DNA from: Candidatus Woesearchaeota archaeon
Lineage (GTDB): Archaea > Nanobdellota > Nanobdellia > Woesearchaeales > JAFGUC01
Reading direction: 5' to 3'
Length of the DNA stretch: 64,000 nucleotides
Assembly: GCA_016938695.1 (NCBI GenBank)
Contig: JAFGUC010000006.1
Span: 325,633-389,632 of the forward strand
Within the stretch, counting starts at the first letter, position 1, and each line of letters opens with the position of its first letter. Positions 15,979-23,610 of this stretch are shown here, piece by piece. The notes beneath the pieces were generated by a model. It did no database searches. It saw only the letters and a list, made by a program, of their open reading frames with translations, and was not told the origin of the DNA. The translations under genes and the position numbers were made by a program.

Positions 15979-16377
15979 ATGGTAATACTGTTTGATTTAT
16001 ACAATTTGCCTGAAGATATTTATGAAGTTATCTTTGCAACAACTCAACAGAAGATAGTTGCGAAACTCTTGATAAATGAGATCAAAGACAAAGATGGTGA
16101 AATGACTAAAACAGAGATGTCCATGTTCGCAACTGCGCTTCACGAAGGAACACTTGTTACTGAAATAGATGAAGAACCATACATTGGTAAAAAAGTCAAG
16201 ATTTCATATAATAAGCGACAATTTTACGATAGAATACTAACTCCAATGAAATCCATGGGATTAATTGATTACGATCTTTACAAAAAAACGTACAAGATTT
16301 CTGATAAATTTAACAAGTCTCTAATCAAGATTGGTTTAATGTGGGTTAGAGAATTAAGAGAGAAACAATTACTTTAA
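15979..16377 (+). CDS. Winged-helix-like protein, possible autoregulator
   Basis: 132 residues, no recognised family name. The pattern TQQKIVAKLLINEIK, MTKTEMSMFATAL, RQFYDRILTPMKSMGLIDYD followed by a KKTYKISDKF hairpin fits a winged helix-turn-helix with helices, recognition helix and wing. The ATG follows GAGG-type ribosome-binding sequence in TTAGAGGAAACAAT. It precedes the Nog1-like GTPase gene by one base and is likely co-transcribed with it. The palindromes around its promoter may be its own binding sites (inference). Confidence 0.6.
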   Translation: MVILFDLYNLPEDIYEVIFATTQQKIVAKLLINEIKDKDGEMTKTEMSMFATALHEGTLVTEIDEEPYIGKKVKISYNKRQFYDRILTPMKSMGLIDYDLYKKTYKISDKFNKSLIKIGLMWVRELREKQLL

Positions 16378-16378
16378 A

Positions 16379-17362
16379 ATGTCTTTTGCAACAATTGCTA
16401 AAATAGAGAAATACCAGTTCTATCTAGATTTAGCTGTGCAAAAAAGCAAGAAAGAGATTGATGATTTTAGAGGCACTGTTAAAGCTAAGGATAATTTGAA
16501 TAAATCTAAGGATTTGGAATTGAAGCGTCTTGAAGTTATGCGACGAGAATTATCAAAACCGCTTCATAGAATTATGAGAGAATTTCCTTCCATTGATAAT
16601 TTAACTGAATTCTATAAAGAATTAATCAAGATTGAAATCGGTATTGTTGAATTGAAAAAAGCTCTTGCAACTTTGAAATGGACTGATGATAAATTGACTG
16701 AATTTTGTAGGCTTTATTCAGGAAAGATAAAAAAGGCTGAAAAATTAGTTTTAGTCAATGAATATAGACGTGATTATTTAGGCAGGATTTCATCTTTATT
16801 CAAACGAAATCGTGAAATATTTGACTTTTTAGATGAGTGTAGAAAAATTTTTATCACGTTTCCTGCAATTAAGGATGGAATTTATTCTGTTGCTATAAGT
16901 GGATATCCTAATGTTGGAAAGAGTACTTTGTTATCTAGAGTAACTTCAAGTAAGCCAAAGATTAGTGATTATGCATTTACAACTGTCTCTTTATTAACTG
17001 GCTATCATAAAACAGAAACAAGTAAAATTCAATTTATTGATACTCCTGGTACTTTAAACAGGCGAGATGCAGAGAATGCAATTGAACGAATGTCTTACTG
17101 TGCAATTAAATATACAAGTGATATGATTGTTTTTGTGTTTGATCCAACACTATATGGATTTGAACAGCAATATGAACTTTTAAAACGCTTAGATGTTTAT
17201 GGAAAAGATGTTGTAGTTTATGTTAGTAAACTTGATATGTATCCAAAAGAAGTTGCAGAATTAAAACAGCATATTTTAACTGTTAAACCAAAGATTAAAA
17301 TTTTTGATAACTCTGTTGATTTAATGGATGAAATTAAGAAAAGGGCTATCGAGCTTTTCTAG
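16379..17362 (+). CDS. Nog1-like GTPase
   Basis: 327 residues. A helical N-terminal region (about 1-160, including REFPSIDNLTEFYKELI) resembles the Nog1 N-domain that contacts 23S rRNA. The GTPase core shows G1 ISGYPNVGKSTLLSRV, the G2 threonine in DYAFTTVSLLTG, G3 FIDTPGTLNRRD and G4 as VSKLD instead of NKxD. Nog1 helps assemble the large ribosomal subunit. The protein lacks the C-terminal extension of eukaryotic Nog1, as usual in archaea. Overlaps convergent mscS by 17 bases. Confidence 0.85.
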   Translation: MSFATIAKIEKYQFYLDLAVQKSKKEIDDFRGTVKAKDNLNKSKDLELKRLEVMRRELSKPLHRIMREFPSIDNLTEFYKELIKIEIGIVELKKALATLKWTDDKLTEFCRLYSGKIKKAEKLVLVNEYRRDYLGRISSLFKRNREIFDFLDECRKIFITFPAIKDGIYSVAISGYPNVGKSTLLSRVTSSKPKISDYAFTTVSLLTGYHKTETSKIQFIDTPGTLNRRDAENAIERMSYCAIKYTSDMIVFVFDPTLYGFEQQYELLKRLDVYGKDVVVYVSKLDMYPKEVAELKQHILTVKPKIKIFDNSVDLMDEIKKRAIELF

Positions 17363-18464
17363 TTTTTTTTGTAATTTTTGTTCTAATAGTTTTTCGTGTT
17401 CTTTTTGTTTTAACTGGTTTAGTATAAATTGTTCTTGTTGGGAAAGGAATTCCAATTCCTGAATTGTTTAATGCTTGGTAGATTAGTATGTTTGCATGAT
17501 GTTTTGATAAGAATTTGTCTCTGAATGAATCAACCCAATAGTATAGATTGAACTTTAAAGCATAATCTCCCATTTCTTCGAAATATACAAAAGGTTCTGG
17601 TTCATCAAGAATATTTGGAATTTGTTTTATTGTTTTTAGAACAACTTCTTCAACTTTTTTAGGATCTGAACCATATTCAACACTGAAATTAATTTTTGCT
17701 CTTGTCTTGTTGTTAGGTCTTGCATAATTTTTTATTACACTAGACGCAATTTTACTGTTTGGAATTATTAAAACTTCATTGTCAAATGTCCTAACTCTTG
17801 TACTTCGGAATCCAACTTCTATTACGTTTCCAAATTCTCCAGTATCAAGTTTTATTGTATCGTTGTAGTTGTATGCTCTATCGATTACTAGGAAAAAACC
17901 ACTGAATATGTTTCCAAAGGAATCTTTTAGACCAAAACCAACAATTATACCTACTACTCCTAAACTGGCCATAATTGGACCAATTGCGATGCTCCATTTG
18001 TCTAGAATTATTAAGACACCAATTGAAATTATTGTTGCAGATATTATTTTATCTAGCAATGAGAACATTATATTGTCAATTTGTACGTTTCTTTTAATTG
18101 ACCAAGATTCTTCCCAAAATTTAAGGAAGATTCTAAACATGGTTGAGATTATGTATGATGAGATAAGTATAATTGCACTTTCAGTTATTAAAAGGAGTTT
18201 TGTATTTGCGTCAATAATTCTTAATGAGATTATACTGCCAAGTAATACTATTAGAATAATAAAAGGATATTCAGTTTTGTCTAAAAGTTCATCATCTAGG
18301 GTGTTAGCTGTTTTTCTAACAAGATTTTGAAAGTATGTCTTTGCGATATATGCTATTGCTTTTGCTAATATCAAGAAGATTACAATATTTATTAGGGCTT
18401 GGATATATTTATGCGAGGATATGATTAAACCTAAATTTTCCAGAAATCCAACTATAGCTTCCAA
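17346..18464 (-). CDS. MscS-family mechanosensitive channel
   Basis: 372 residues, five predicted membrane helices then the MscS beta domain. The pore-lining helix and following strand are ASLGVVGIIVGFGLKDSFGN and VIDRAYNYNDTIKL, then STRVRTFDNEVLIIPNS, all typical of the family. It opens under membrane tension to release osmolytes. The C-terminus is an unusual lysine/arginine-rich tail (RTRKTIRTKITKKTRKAR) that may anchor to lipid head groups or nucleic acid. Confidence 0.92.
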   Translation of the reverse strand: MEAIVGFLENLGLIISSHKYIQALINIVIFLILAKAIAYIAKTYFQNLVRKTANTLDDELLDKTEYPFIILIVLLGSIISLRIIDANTKLLLITESAIILISSYIISTMFRIFLKFWEESWSIKRNVQIDNIMFSLLDKIISATIISIGVLIILDKWSIAIGPIMASLGVVGIIVGFGLKDSFGNIFSGFFLVIDRAYNYNDTIKLDTGEFGNVIEVGFRSTRVRTFDNEVLIIPNSKIASSVIKNYARPNNKTRAKINFSVEYGSDPKKVEEVVLKTIKQIPNILDEPEPFVYFEEMGDYALKFNLYYWVDSFRDKFLSKHHANILIYQALNNSGIGIPFPTRTIYTKPVKTKRTRKTIRTKITKKTRKAR

Positions 18465-18519
18465 ATATACTTTCCCCCTTTTTTTTATAAATAAAGATGA
18501 TTACTTTTAAAAAGTTTTA

Positions 18520-19200
18520 TCACTTTTTTTTGGTAGTTAATTTGTGTGGTTTTAGCATTCTTTGCTGTTGATATAATAACATCCCAAAAATAAAAAACAC
18601 GAAACTGATCATGATTGTATAAATAATGACTCTTACGAATGCATCTTTAAATATAATTTCAGGAAATAAACGTATCATTAGGTCTGTTTTTGGATTCATT
18701 AACCACAAATTATTGTTGAATGCGAGTTTGTGGAATTGCAAGAAAAACATTTCAAAGTTTTTAGCCAATATTGTTAATATGATGATTATGACACCATCGA
18801 CAATAAATGTTAGTATGTATGGTTTGTAAATGTGTAACATGTTTTTTCTGTACCATAAAAAGACAAGCCCAATAGATACTGGAAACAGAATAAAAATTGT
18901 TATCTTGATTCCTTGGAAAATATTCTTTACATCTTTTGAATGTATTTTCTCTTTTTCGTTAAAAAAAGTATTATCTAAATTATTTTTTTTTCCTGTGAGA
19001 TAATCTAATAAATTCAGTGCATTATTGTTTATTTCAAATTTAGAATAATTTGTATCATTGAAGTTATCGTAGATATTATATTTTTCAAATTCTGAAGTCA
19101 TGAATGACTTGCTTTGAGAAATAGTGTAAATAGAAATCAAAAAAATTAGAGTTCCTAATAGTATTGCAGTTATTACTGTTTTTGTTTTATTCAGTTGCAT
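18520..19200 (-). CDS. DUF1461 (TIGR01906-like) integral membrane protein
   Basis: 226 residues: N-terminal membrane helix, an outer loop, then three further helices. The signature FLQFHKLAFNNNLWLMNPKT followed by DLMIRLFPEIIFKDAF matches the DUF1461/TIGR01906 consensus (FH...F....W..dp..D.LI.LFPE.F). Function of the family is unknown. It overlaps the upstream thioredoxin-like gene by 10 bases and follows the large disulfide-exchange protein, suggesting a role in the same extracytoplasmic redox pathway (inference). Confidence 0.75.
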   Translation of the reverse strand: MQLNKTKTVITAILLGTLIFLISIYTISQSKSFMTSEFEKYNIYDNFNDTNYSKFEINNNALNLLDYLTGKKNNLDNTFFNEKEKIHSKDVKNIFQGIKITIFILFPVSIGLVFLWYRKNMLHIYKPYILTFIVDGVIIIILTILAKNFEMFFLQFHKLAFNNNLWLMNPKTDLMIRLFPEIIFKDAFVRVIIYTIMISFVFFIFGMLLYQQQRMLKPHKLTTKKK

Positions 19201-19541
19201 AGTAGGTAAAGCTCTTCTAGACTTTTTTCACCTAGATATTTTCTTCCATTTATTTCCCAAGTTGGATATGCATTGATTTCTTCAGTCTTACAAAGTTCTT
19301 CATTTGTTGAACATTCTATGACATTTAATAGTCTTAAATCATCTTTAAACAATGCTTTTTGGGCTTTGCAGTGCGAACAAGTTATATGTGCATATAATTT
19401 TGCATCTGCGTTATTTAAGCAATATACAACTTGAGTTGTTGTTAAATTGTTTAGTCTTTGAGAAGAAATAGTTAAAACTACACCTATAATGAATACAATA
19501 ATTATTGTTGGTGCAATCCAGTTGTGTTGTTTTTGTTTCAT
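19191..19541 (-). CDS. Membrane-anchored thioredoxin-like protein (VKOR-partner type)
   Basis: 116 residues: one N-terminal membrane helix (IIIVFIIGVVLTI), then a short thioredoxin-like domain with HITCSHCKAQKALF (CxxC) and INAYPTWEINGRKYLGEKS with the cis-proline. This is the thioredoxin domain commonly fused to or paired with vitamin K epoxide reductase (VKOR). It probably shuttles electrons for disulfide bond formation outside the cytoplasm. No VKOR gene is in the window. Confidence 0.8.
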   Translation of the reverse strand: MKQKQHNWIAPTIIIVFIIGVVLTISSQRLNNLTTTQVVYCLNNADAKLYAHITCSHCKAQKALFKDDLRLLNVIECSTNEELCKTEEINAYPTWEINGRKYLGEKSLEELYLLCN

Positions 19542-19566
19542 TTTAAAAATAAAAATTTAAAAAAAT

Positions 19567-21501
19567 TTAGCAGGATCCTCCTGCTGGTGCACCTTGTGTG
19601 TCTGTACTTAGTGTGTTTGAACAACCACTTAGATTTGGATTTGCTGCACAATAATTTGTTTTTATTGTTTCAGAATCAATTCCACTAAATGTTTTAATGT
19701 TGTTTACAAGCCAAGTTGGACTTGCACCGATATTTAGGCTTTGTGCAACTTTAAGATCTTCAGATAATAGTTTTTTACCTTCAGTTCCAGTCGAACATGA
19801 TTCGATTGTTGCTTGATCTAGACCTTCAACACAACTTTTCCAATCACCTGCAATATCTGCATTTCTGCACCAAATATAATCCATAAATGTGTCAAAACCT
19901 AGTTTTTCTTTAACACATAATTGTCTTATATTTTCTTCAACTTCGCCTTGTCCGTGAAGTGAATTAAATGAACCGTCTGCGTTTTCAGATGCGATGTAGT
20001 GAACATCAAACTTGATATCATTACCAAAGTTATCTAAAACTTGTTTCATTGCATTAAGTCCTCTAATTCCGTATGGACATTGACTCATTACAAAAACTTG
20101 AAGTTCTTTTTCAGTTTTTTCACGACAGATTAGTTGGCTTGAACATTCATCATCTTCGCAGTCGATTAGGCCATCTTGATCCCTATCATCTTTGTTGTTA
20201 TCACAAATTTCAACTTTTGGATTATAACTTGCTGCCATTGCTGCAGGAATTATAAAATAATAATTGCCTGATTTTTGGAAAGCTGATTGAAATTGAGCTC
20301 CTGCAAGTTTCCATGCTTGAGTTTCTTCAATTTTAAGGTCGAAAACAAATGTTGGTAGAGTAGTAATTCCTAATTTTTCCATTAGCTCTTTTCCACCATT
20401 GTCATAATCAACAACTCTAGTTGATAAACCTTTGAAGTATCCTTCTTTTAGAATTCCTGCTAATTCATTTGCTGAATCAGTACAATCTGCACATAAAGAA
20501 TCTGTTAGAATTATTGCTTCTAATTTAACAGGATCTTTGTATTCGCAGTATGCATCTTTTTCATTTGGATTTACACAGCTTCCTATTTTGTCTGCTTGTT
20601 CAGTACAATCATAATCTGCAGAACATACTGGAATTCCTTCACATTCTGGTACATCTCCAATTACAGAACATATAGCTCTTTCGAAGTCTGTTGTTGCTCT
20701 TCCGCTTTGGTATAGTTGTCCATCAATGTAAATTGTAGGACTTCCCATTGCTTGAGCTTGAGCAGCTTTTTCTGCGCTTGCAGATAATAATGCTTTTCCT
20801 TCATCACTTGATGCACATTCTTTTACTTTTTCAGTGTCAATTCCTGTTTTTTGTGCACATGCATCAAAGTTTGTTGGGATATTTGTATACTGTTCATTCA
20901 TACAAGTGAATAGATCTAAATATTTTGTTGGTTCGTATTTTATTGCACAAAGTTCTAAAATATTTCCTTCAACTTCAGTTTGACCGTGAAGTGAATTAAA
21001 TGAACCATCAGCATTTTCAGTTGCAATATAATCAACTTTGAAGTCAACATATTGTTCTAGTTCTTTGATTGCTGGTGCGATTGCGTCAACTACTTGAACT
21101 CCATATGGACATTTACTCATGATATAGAATTGAACTTCTGCTTTATCGCCAGTATATTCTTTAGTTTCTTGTTTTGCTGGAGATAATATATTGGTTATTT
21201 CAGTAAGTTTTCCTGCTAATTCAGAGTCTTGAGATAATACTCCTTTGATGTCGCTTATTTTTTTACCATATCCAGTAAATCCTTGTGTGAATATTGCCGC
21301 AATTAATAGTATTGCTAAAATTCCACTTAGTACTTGGTAGAATAAGACTTCATTGCCTTTTTTTTTGTTGTGTTTTTCAGAAGTTTTATGTTCTGCTTTA
21401 TGTTCTTTATGATCACTTTTGTGCTCATGTTCTTTTTTGTGCTCTTTACTTTCGGTATGAGCATGTTTTACTTCAGAATTGTCTTTCTTTTCTTCAGACA
21501 A
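19567..21501 (-). CDS. Secreted/anchored protein with three thioredoxin-like domains
   Basis: 644 residues. Order: a cytosolic His/Lys/Glu-rich stretch (residues 10-45), one membrane helix (~52-72), a thioredoxin-like domain with MSKCPYGVQ, a middle thioredoxin-like domain with LCADCTDSANEL (true CxxC) and TTLPTFVF, a calcium-loop-like DRDQDGLIDCEDDEC, and a third domain with MSQCPYGIRG. The two CPYG domains share segments such as ENADGSFNSLHGQ and are clear duplicates; the second cysteine of the usual CxxC is a glycine. Start: TTG at 21501, 6 bases after GAGGTG; the GTG inside that site at 21510 is not a likely start. Confidence 0.8.
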   Translation of the reverse strand: MSEEKKDNSEVKHAHTESKEHKKEHEHKSDHKEHKAEHKTSEKHNKKKGNEVLFYQVLSGILAILLIAAIFTQGFTGYGKKISDIKGVLSQDSELAGKLTEITNILSPAKQETKEYTGDKAEVQFYIMSKCPYGVQVVDAIAPAIKELEQYVDFKVDYIATENADGSFNSLHGQTEVEGNILELCAIKYEPTKYLDLFTCMNEQYTNIPTNFDACAQKTGIDTEKVKECASSDEGKALLSASAEKAAQAQAMGSPTIYIDGQLYQSGRATTDFERAICSVIGDVPECEGIPVCSADYDCTEQADKIGSCVNPNEKDAYCEYKDPVKLEAIILTDSLCADCTDSANELAGILKEGYFKGLSTRVVDYDNGGKELMEKLGITTLPTFVFDLKIEETQAWKLAGAQFQSAFQKSGNYYFIIPAAMAASYNPKVEICDNNKDDRDQDGLIDCEDDECSSQLICREKTEKELQVFVMSQCPYGIRGLNAMKQVLDNFGNDIKFDVHYIASENADGSFNSLHGQGEVEENIRQLCVKEKLGFDTFMDYIWCRNADIAGDWKSCVEGLDQATIESCSTGTEGKKLLSEDLKVAQSLNIGASPTWLVNNIKTFSGIDSETIKTNYCAANPNLSGCSNTLSTDTQGAPAGGSC

Positions 21502-21573
21502 GATAACCACCTCTACTTGTTAATATGATAGACTCGCCCCCACGGCTAACATTTTAGTGTTTGTTAATTCTAT

Positions 21574-22266
21574 TTAAATGTTTTCATTATTAAGTTGTGT
21601 TTGAAAATCGAACAATTTCCCGTTTTCGGAAATGATTATTTGAAAATTATTTTCTCTTTTTAAAAAGGGCGACAAGAATTTTTCTTCAAGTATGTTATGT
21701 CCTGCTAACAATAGATTAAAAGACGGTAGTATTATTATCTTTTCTTTTATCAAGAATGTTTTATATTCTTCTGATCTTGTTTTGTTTTCAAGTTTAACTG
21801 CTGGATGTTCATGACCGATAATTAGTGTTTTATTCGTATCGTAATATTTATCACCATGAGTTATGAAGAAATTTGATGTTTCGTAGTAATCTAGTATTTT
21901 TGTGTCTTTTATTATGTGATTTAGCATAATGTCGTGGTTTCCTTTAATTATAATGAGTTCTTTGGCGATTTCTTTTTTTATTAGGTTGATTATTTTTTCA
22001 GCAGCTTGAGTTACTTTGTTATCAAGTTTAGAGAATTCATGGAAAAAATCTCCATTGATTATGAATATATCCAATTTTTTTTTATTAGTTTCTTTTAGTT
22101 CTTTTATTATGTCATTGACTTGATTATCTATTATGTGGATTCCTTTTTTGTTTAGAAGTCTGATATAACCTATGTGAGTATCTGCGATTATTCCTATTGT
22201 CTTGCTATCATCTTTTAGAAATAATTGAAGTCTGTCTAAGTATATCTTTGAATTTATCTTTATCAT
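21574..22266 (-). CDS. Calcineurin-like metallophosphoesterase
   Basis: 230 residues with every metal motif of the fold: IIADTHIGYIRL (D-x-H), IINGDFFHEF (GD), IIKGNHDIML (GNHD), FITHGDKYY and LIIGHEHPAV (GHxH). Proteins of this archaeal branch are annotated as ICC-like phosphoesterases, often near DNA-repair helicases; here Lhr lies about 1.4 kb away. The substrate (nucleic acid end or phosphodiester) is not known. It overlaps the upstream small membrane protein gene by 4 bases. Confidence 0.85.
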   Translation of the reverse strand: MIKINSKIYLDRLQLFLKDDSKTIGIIADTHIGYIRLLNKKGIHIIDNQVNDIIKELKETNKKKLDIFIINGDFFHEFSKLDNKVTQAAEKIINLIKKEIAKELIIIKGNHDIMLNHIIKDTKILDYYETSNFFITHGDKYYDTNKTLIIGHEHPAVKLENKTRSEEYKTFLIKEKIIILPSFNLLLAGHNILEEKFLSPFLKRENNFQIIISENGKLFDFQTQLNNENI

Positions 22267-22580
22267 TTTTTACTATATTTTGTCGCAATGTAGTTTATTA
22301 TGATTCCATATACAATTCCTGCAAAAAAATCAGGTGTATCTTTAAATGCTGTTGCAATGTAGAAAGAACTACTCATGATAAATCCTAAAATTGTGCCCTT
22401 GAATTTAAAATTTTTATGAGCTAAGCCAATCACTAATCCTATTAACACTCGATTTATCCATGTTGCAAGAATAAATATTTCATTCCCTTTGAATCCTGAT
22501 CTGAAACTTATTCCAATTATACAAAAGATTCCTAATAACGCTCCTGTTATTAAGGACAAAGTTATTCTATTCAGTTTCAT
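22263..22580 (-). CDS. Small integral membrane protein
   Basis: 105 residues with about four hydrophobic helices (LITGALLGIFCIIG, IFILATWINRVLIGLVIG, GTILGFIMSSSFYIATAF, FFAGIVYGIIINYIA). The glycine-rich repeat of short helices recalls small archaeal proteins of unknown function. It is translationally coupled at both ends: 14 bases overlap with the Nudix gene upstream and 4 bases with the phosphoesterase downstream. Confidence 0.7.
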   Translation of the reverse strand: MKLNRITLSLITGALLGIFCIIGISFRSGFKGNEIFILATWINRVLIGLVIGLAHKNFKFKGTILGFIMSSSFYIATAFKDTPDFFAGIVYGIIINYIATKYSKK

Positions 22581-22992
22581 TGTGTTTCTTGAATGCTTCT
22601 TTTACAAGTGTTCTTATCGGTTCTTCTAAATCATTTATATTTTCTTTTGAAATCCATTTGTAATCGTTAATTTCATCTTTTTGAATTCTTAGATTATCTG
22701 TGTTGTTTGTTTTGCATAGAAAATCGTAGTTTATTTTGTTTTTTTGTGTGAATATGTAAAATGGTTTTGGTTGAATTTGAACGTCTTTACTGATTTCTTT
22801 GAAATAGTTGTAGTATTCAAGAAATTCTACATCTAAATTAACTTCTTCTTTTACTTCTCTAATTACTGTGTCTTTTGGAGTTTCATTATCCTCTGAATGT
22901 CCACCGACAGGAAGCCATCTACCTAGTTTTTTGTGATTGATTAAGAGAAGTTTATCGTTATAAAAAATAAATGCGGTTGCAGTTGTCTTCAT
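22567..22992 (-). CDS. Nudix hydrolase
   Basis: 141 residues. The Nudix box runs from GGHSEDNETPKD to IREVKEEVNL; the last conserved glycine of GX5EX7REUXEEXGU is an asparagine, a tolerated change. The N-terminal GRWLPVGGH resembles NTP/ADP-ribose-type members. The substrate is unknown. It starts a three-gene operon with the membrane protein and the phosphoesterase. Confidence 0.8.
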   Translation of the reverse strand: MKTTATAFIFYNDKLLLINHKKLGRWLPVGGHSEDNETPKDTVIREVKEEVNLDVEFLEYYNYFKEISKDVQIQPKPFYIFTQKNKINYDFLCKTNNTDNLRIQKDEINDYKWISKENINDLEEPIRTLVKEAFKKHNETE

Positions 22993-23009
22993 AAACTTGT
23001 TTTATTCTT

Positions 23010-23495
23010 TTAGTTTAAATTATTTATGTAATCAAAATGCCACCATTCGTATTCATTTTGCTTGAATCCGTGTTTTTCCATTGCTGATTTTAGAAGGTTT
23101 CGGTTTTTTATTTTATTTTCTGGTAAGTTGTTATAATTGGGATTTGCTTTTTCATTGAATTCATCAAAATCTGTTGGCATTTCTTGGTTGCTTAGTGTTA
23201 CGTCTACTGCTATTCCTTGTGAATGATTTGAGAATTCGCTAACAAAGTTCGGATCATTTATTATGGATTTTAATATTTCTTGGACTTCTATGGGCCTATA
23301 TGCATCCCAAATTTTTAGAGTCATGTTGTTTTTTTCTAGATCTTGTTGGACTTTGTCTAGCGCTAGTGCTACATCTTGTCTTAGTAAGCAATCATTTGAT
23401 TTGTAGAGAACTTGATTTGTGAAATTGTTTTTACTTGCGTATCTTAAATCAATTACTATGTTTTTGTTGATTTCTGTAATGTTGACTAACTGCAT
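23010..23495 (-). CDS. VanX-like D-Ala-D-Ala dipeptidase (M15)
   Basis: 161 residues. The zinc and catalytic signatures are SNHSQGIAVDVTL (SxHxxGxAVDV) and EYEWWHFDY (ExxWH), with IWDAYRPIEVQ before them, as in VanX/DdpX. The family cleaves D-alanyl-D-alanine, a peptidoglycan precursor. Archaea lack murein, so here it may salvage D-amino-acid dipeptides from bacterial neighbours or hosts, or cut another dipeptide (inference). The protein is shorter than VanX (about 200 residues) and has no signal peptide. Confidence 0.85.
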   Translation of the reverse strand: MQLVNITEINKNIVIDLRYASKNNFTNQVLYKSNDCLLRQDVALALDKVQQDLEKNNMTLKIWDAYRPIEVQEILKSIINDPNFVSEFSNHSQGIAVDVTLSNQEMPTDFDEFNEKANPNYNNLPENKIKNRNLLKSAMEKHGFKQNEYEWWHFDYINNLN

Positions 23496-23610
23496 TATGA
23501 TTTTGTTGTGTTGGATGGTTTATAAAATTTATTTTTCCAAAAACTTTTTAAAACAATCAGTTACAAAACAGATATGAAAATTTACTATTATTTATTTTCA
23601 ATATTGAAAA

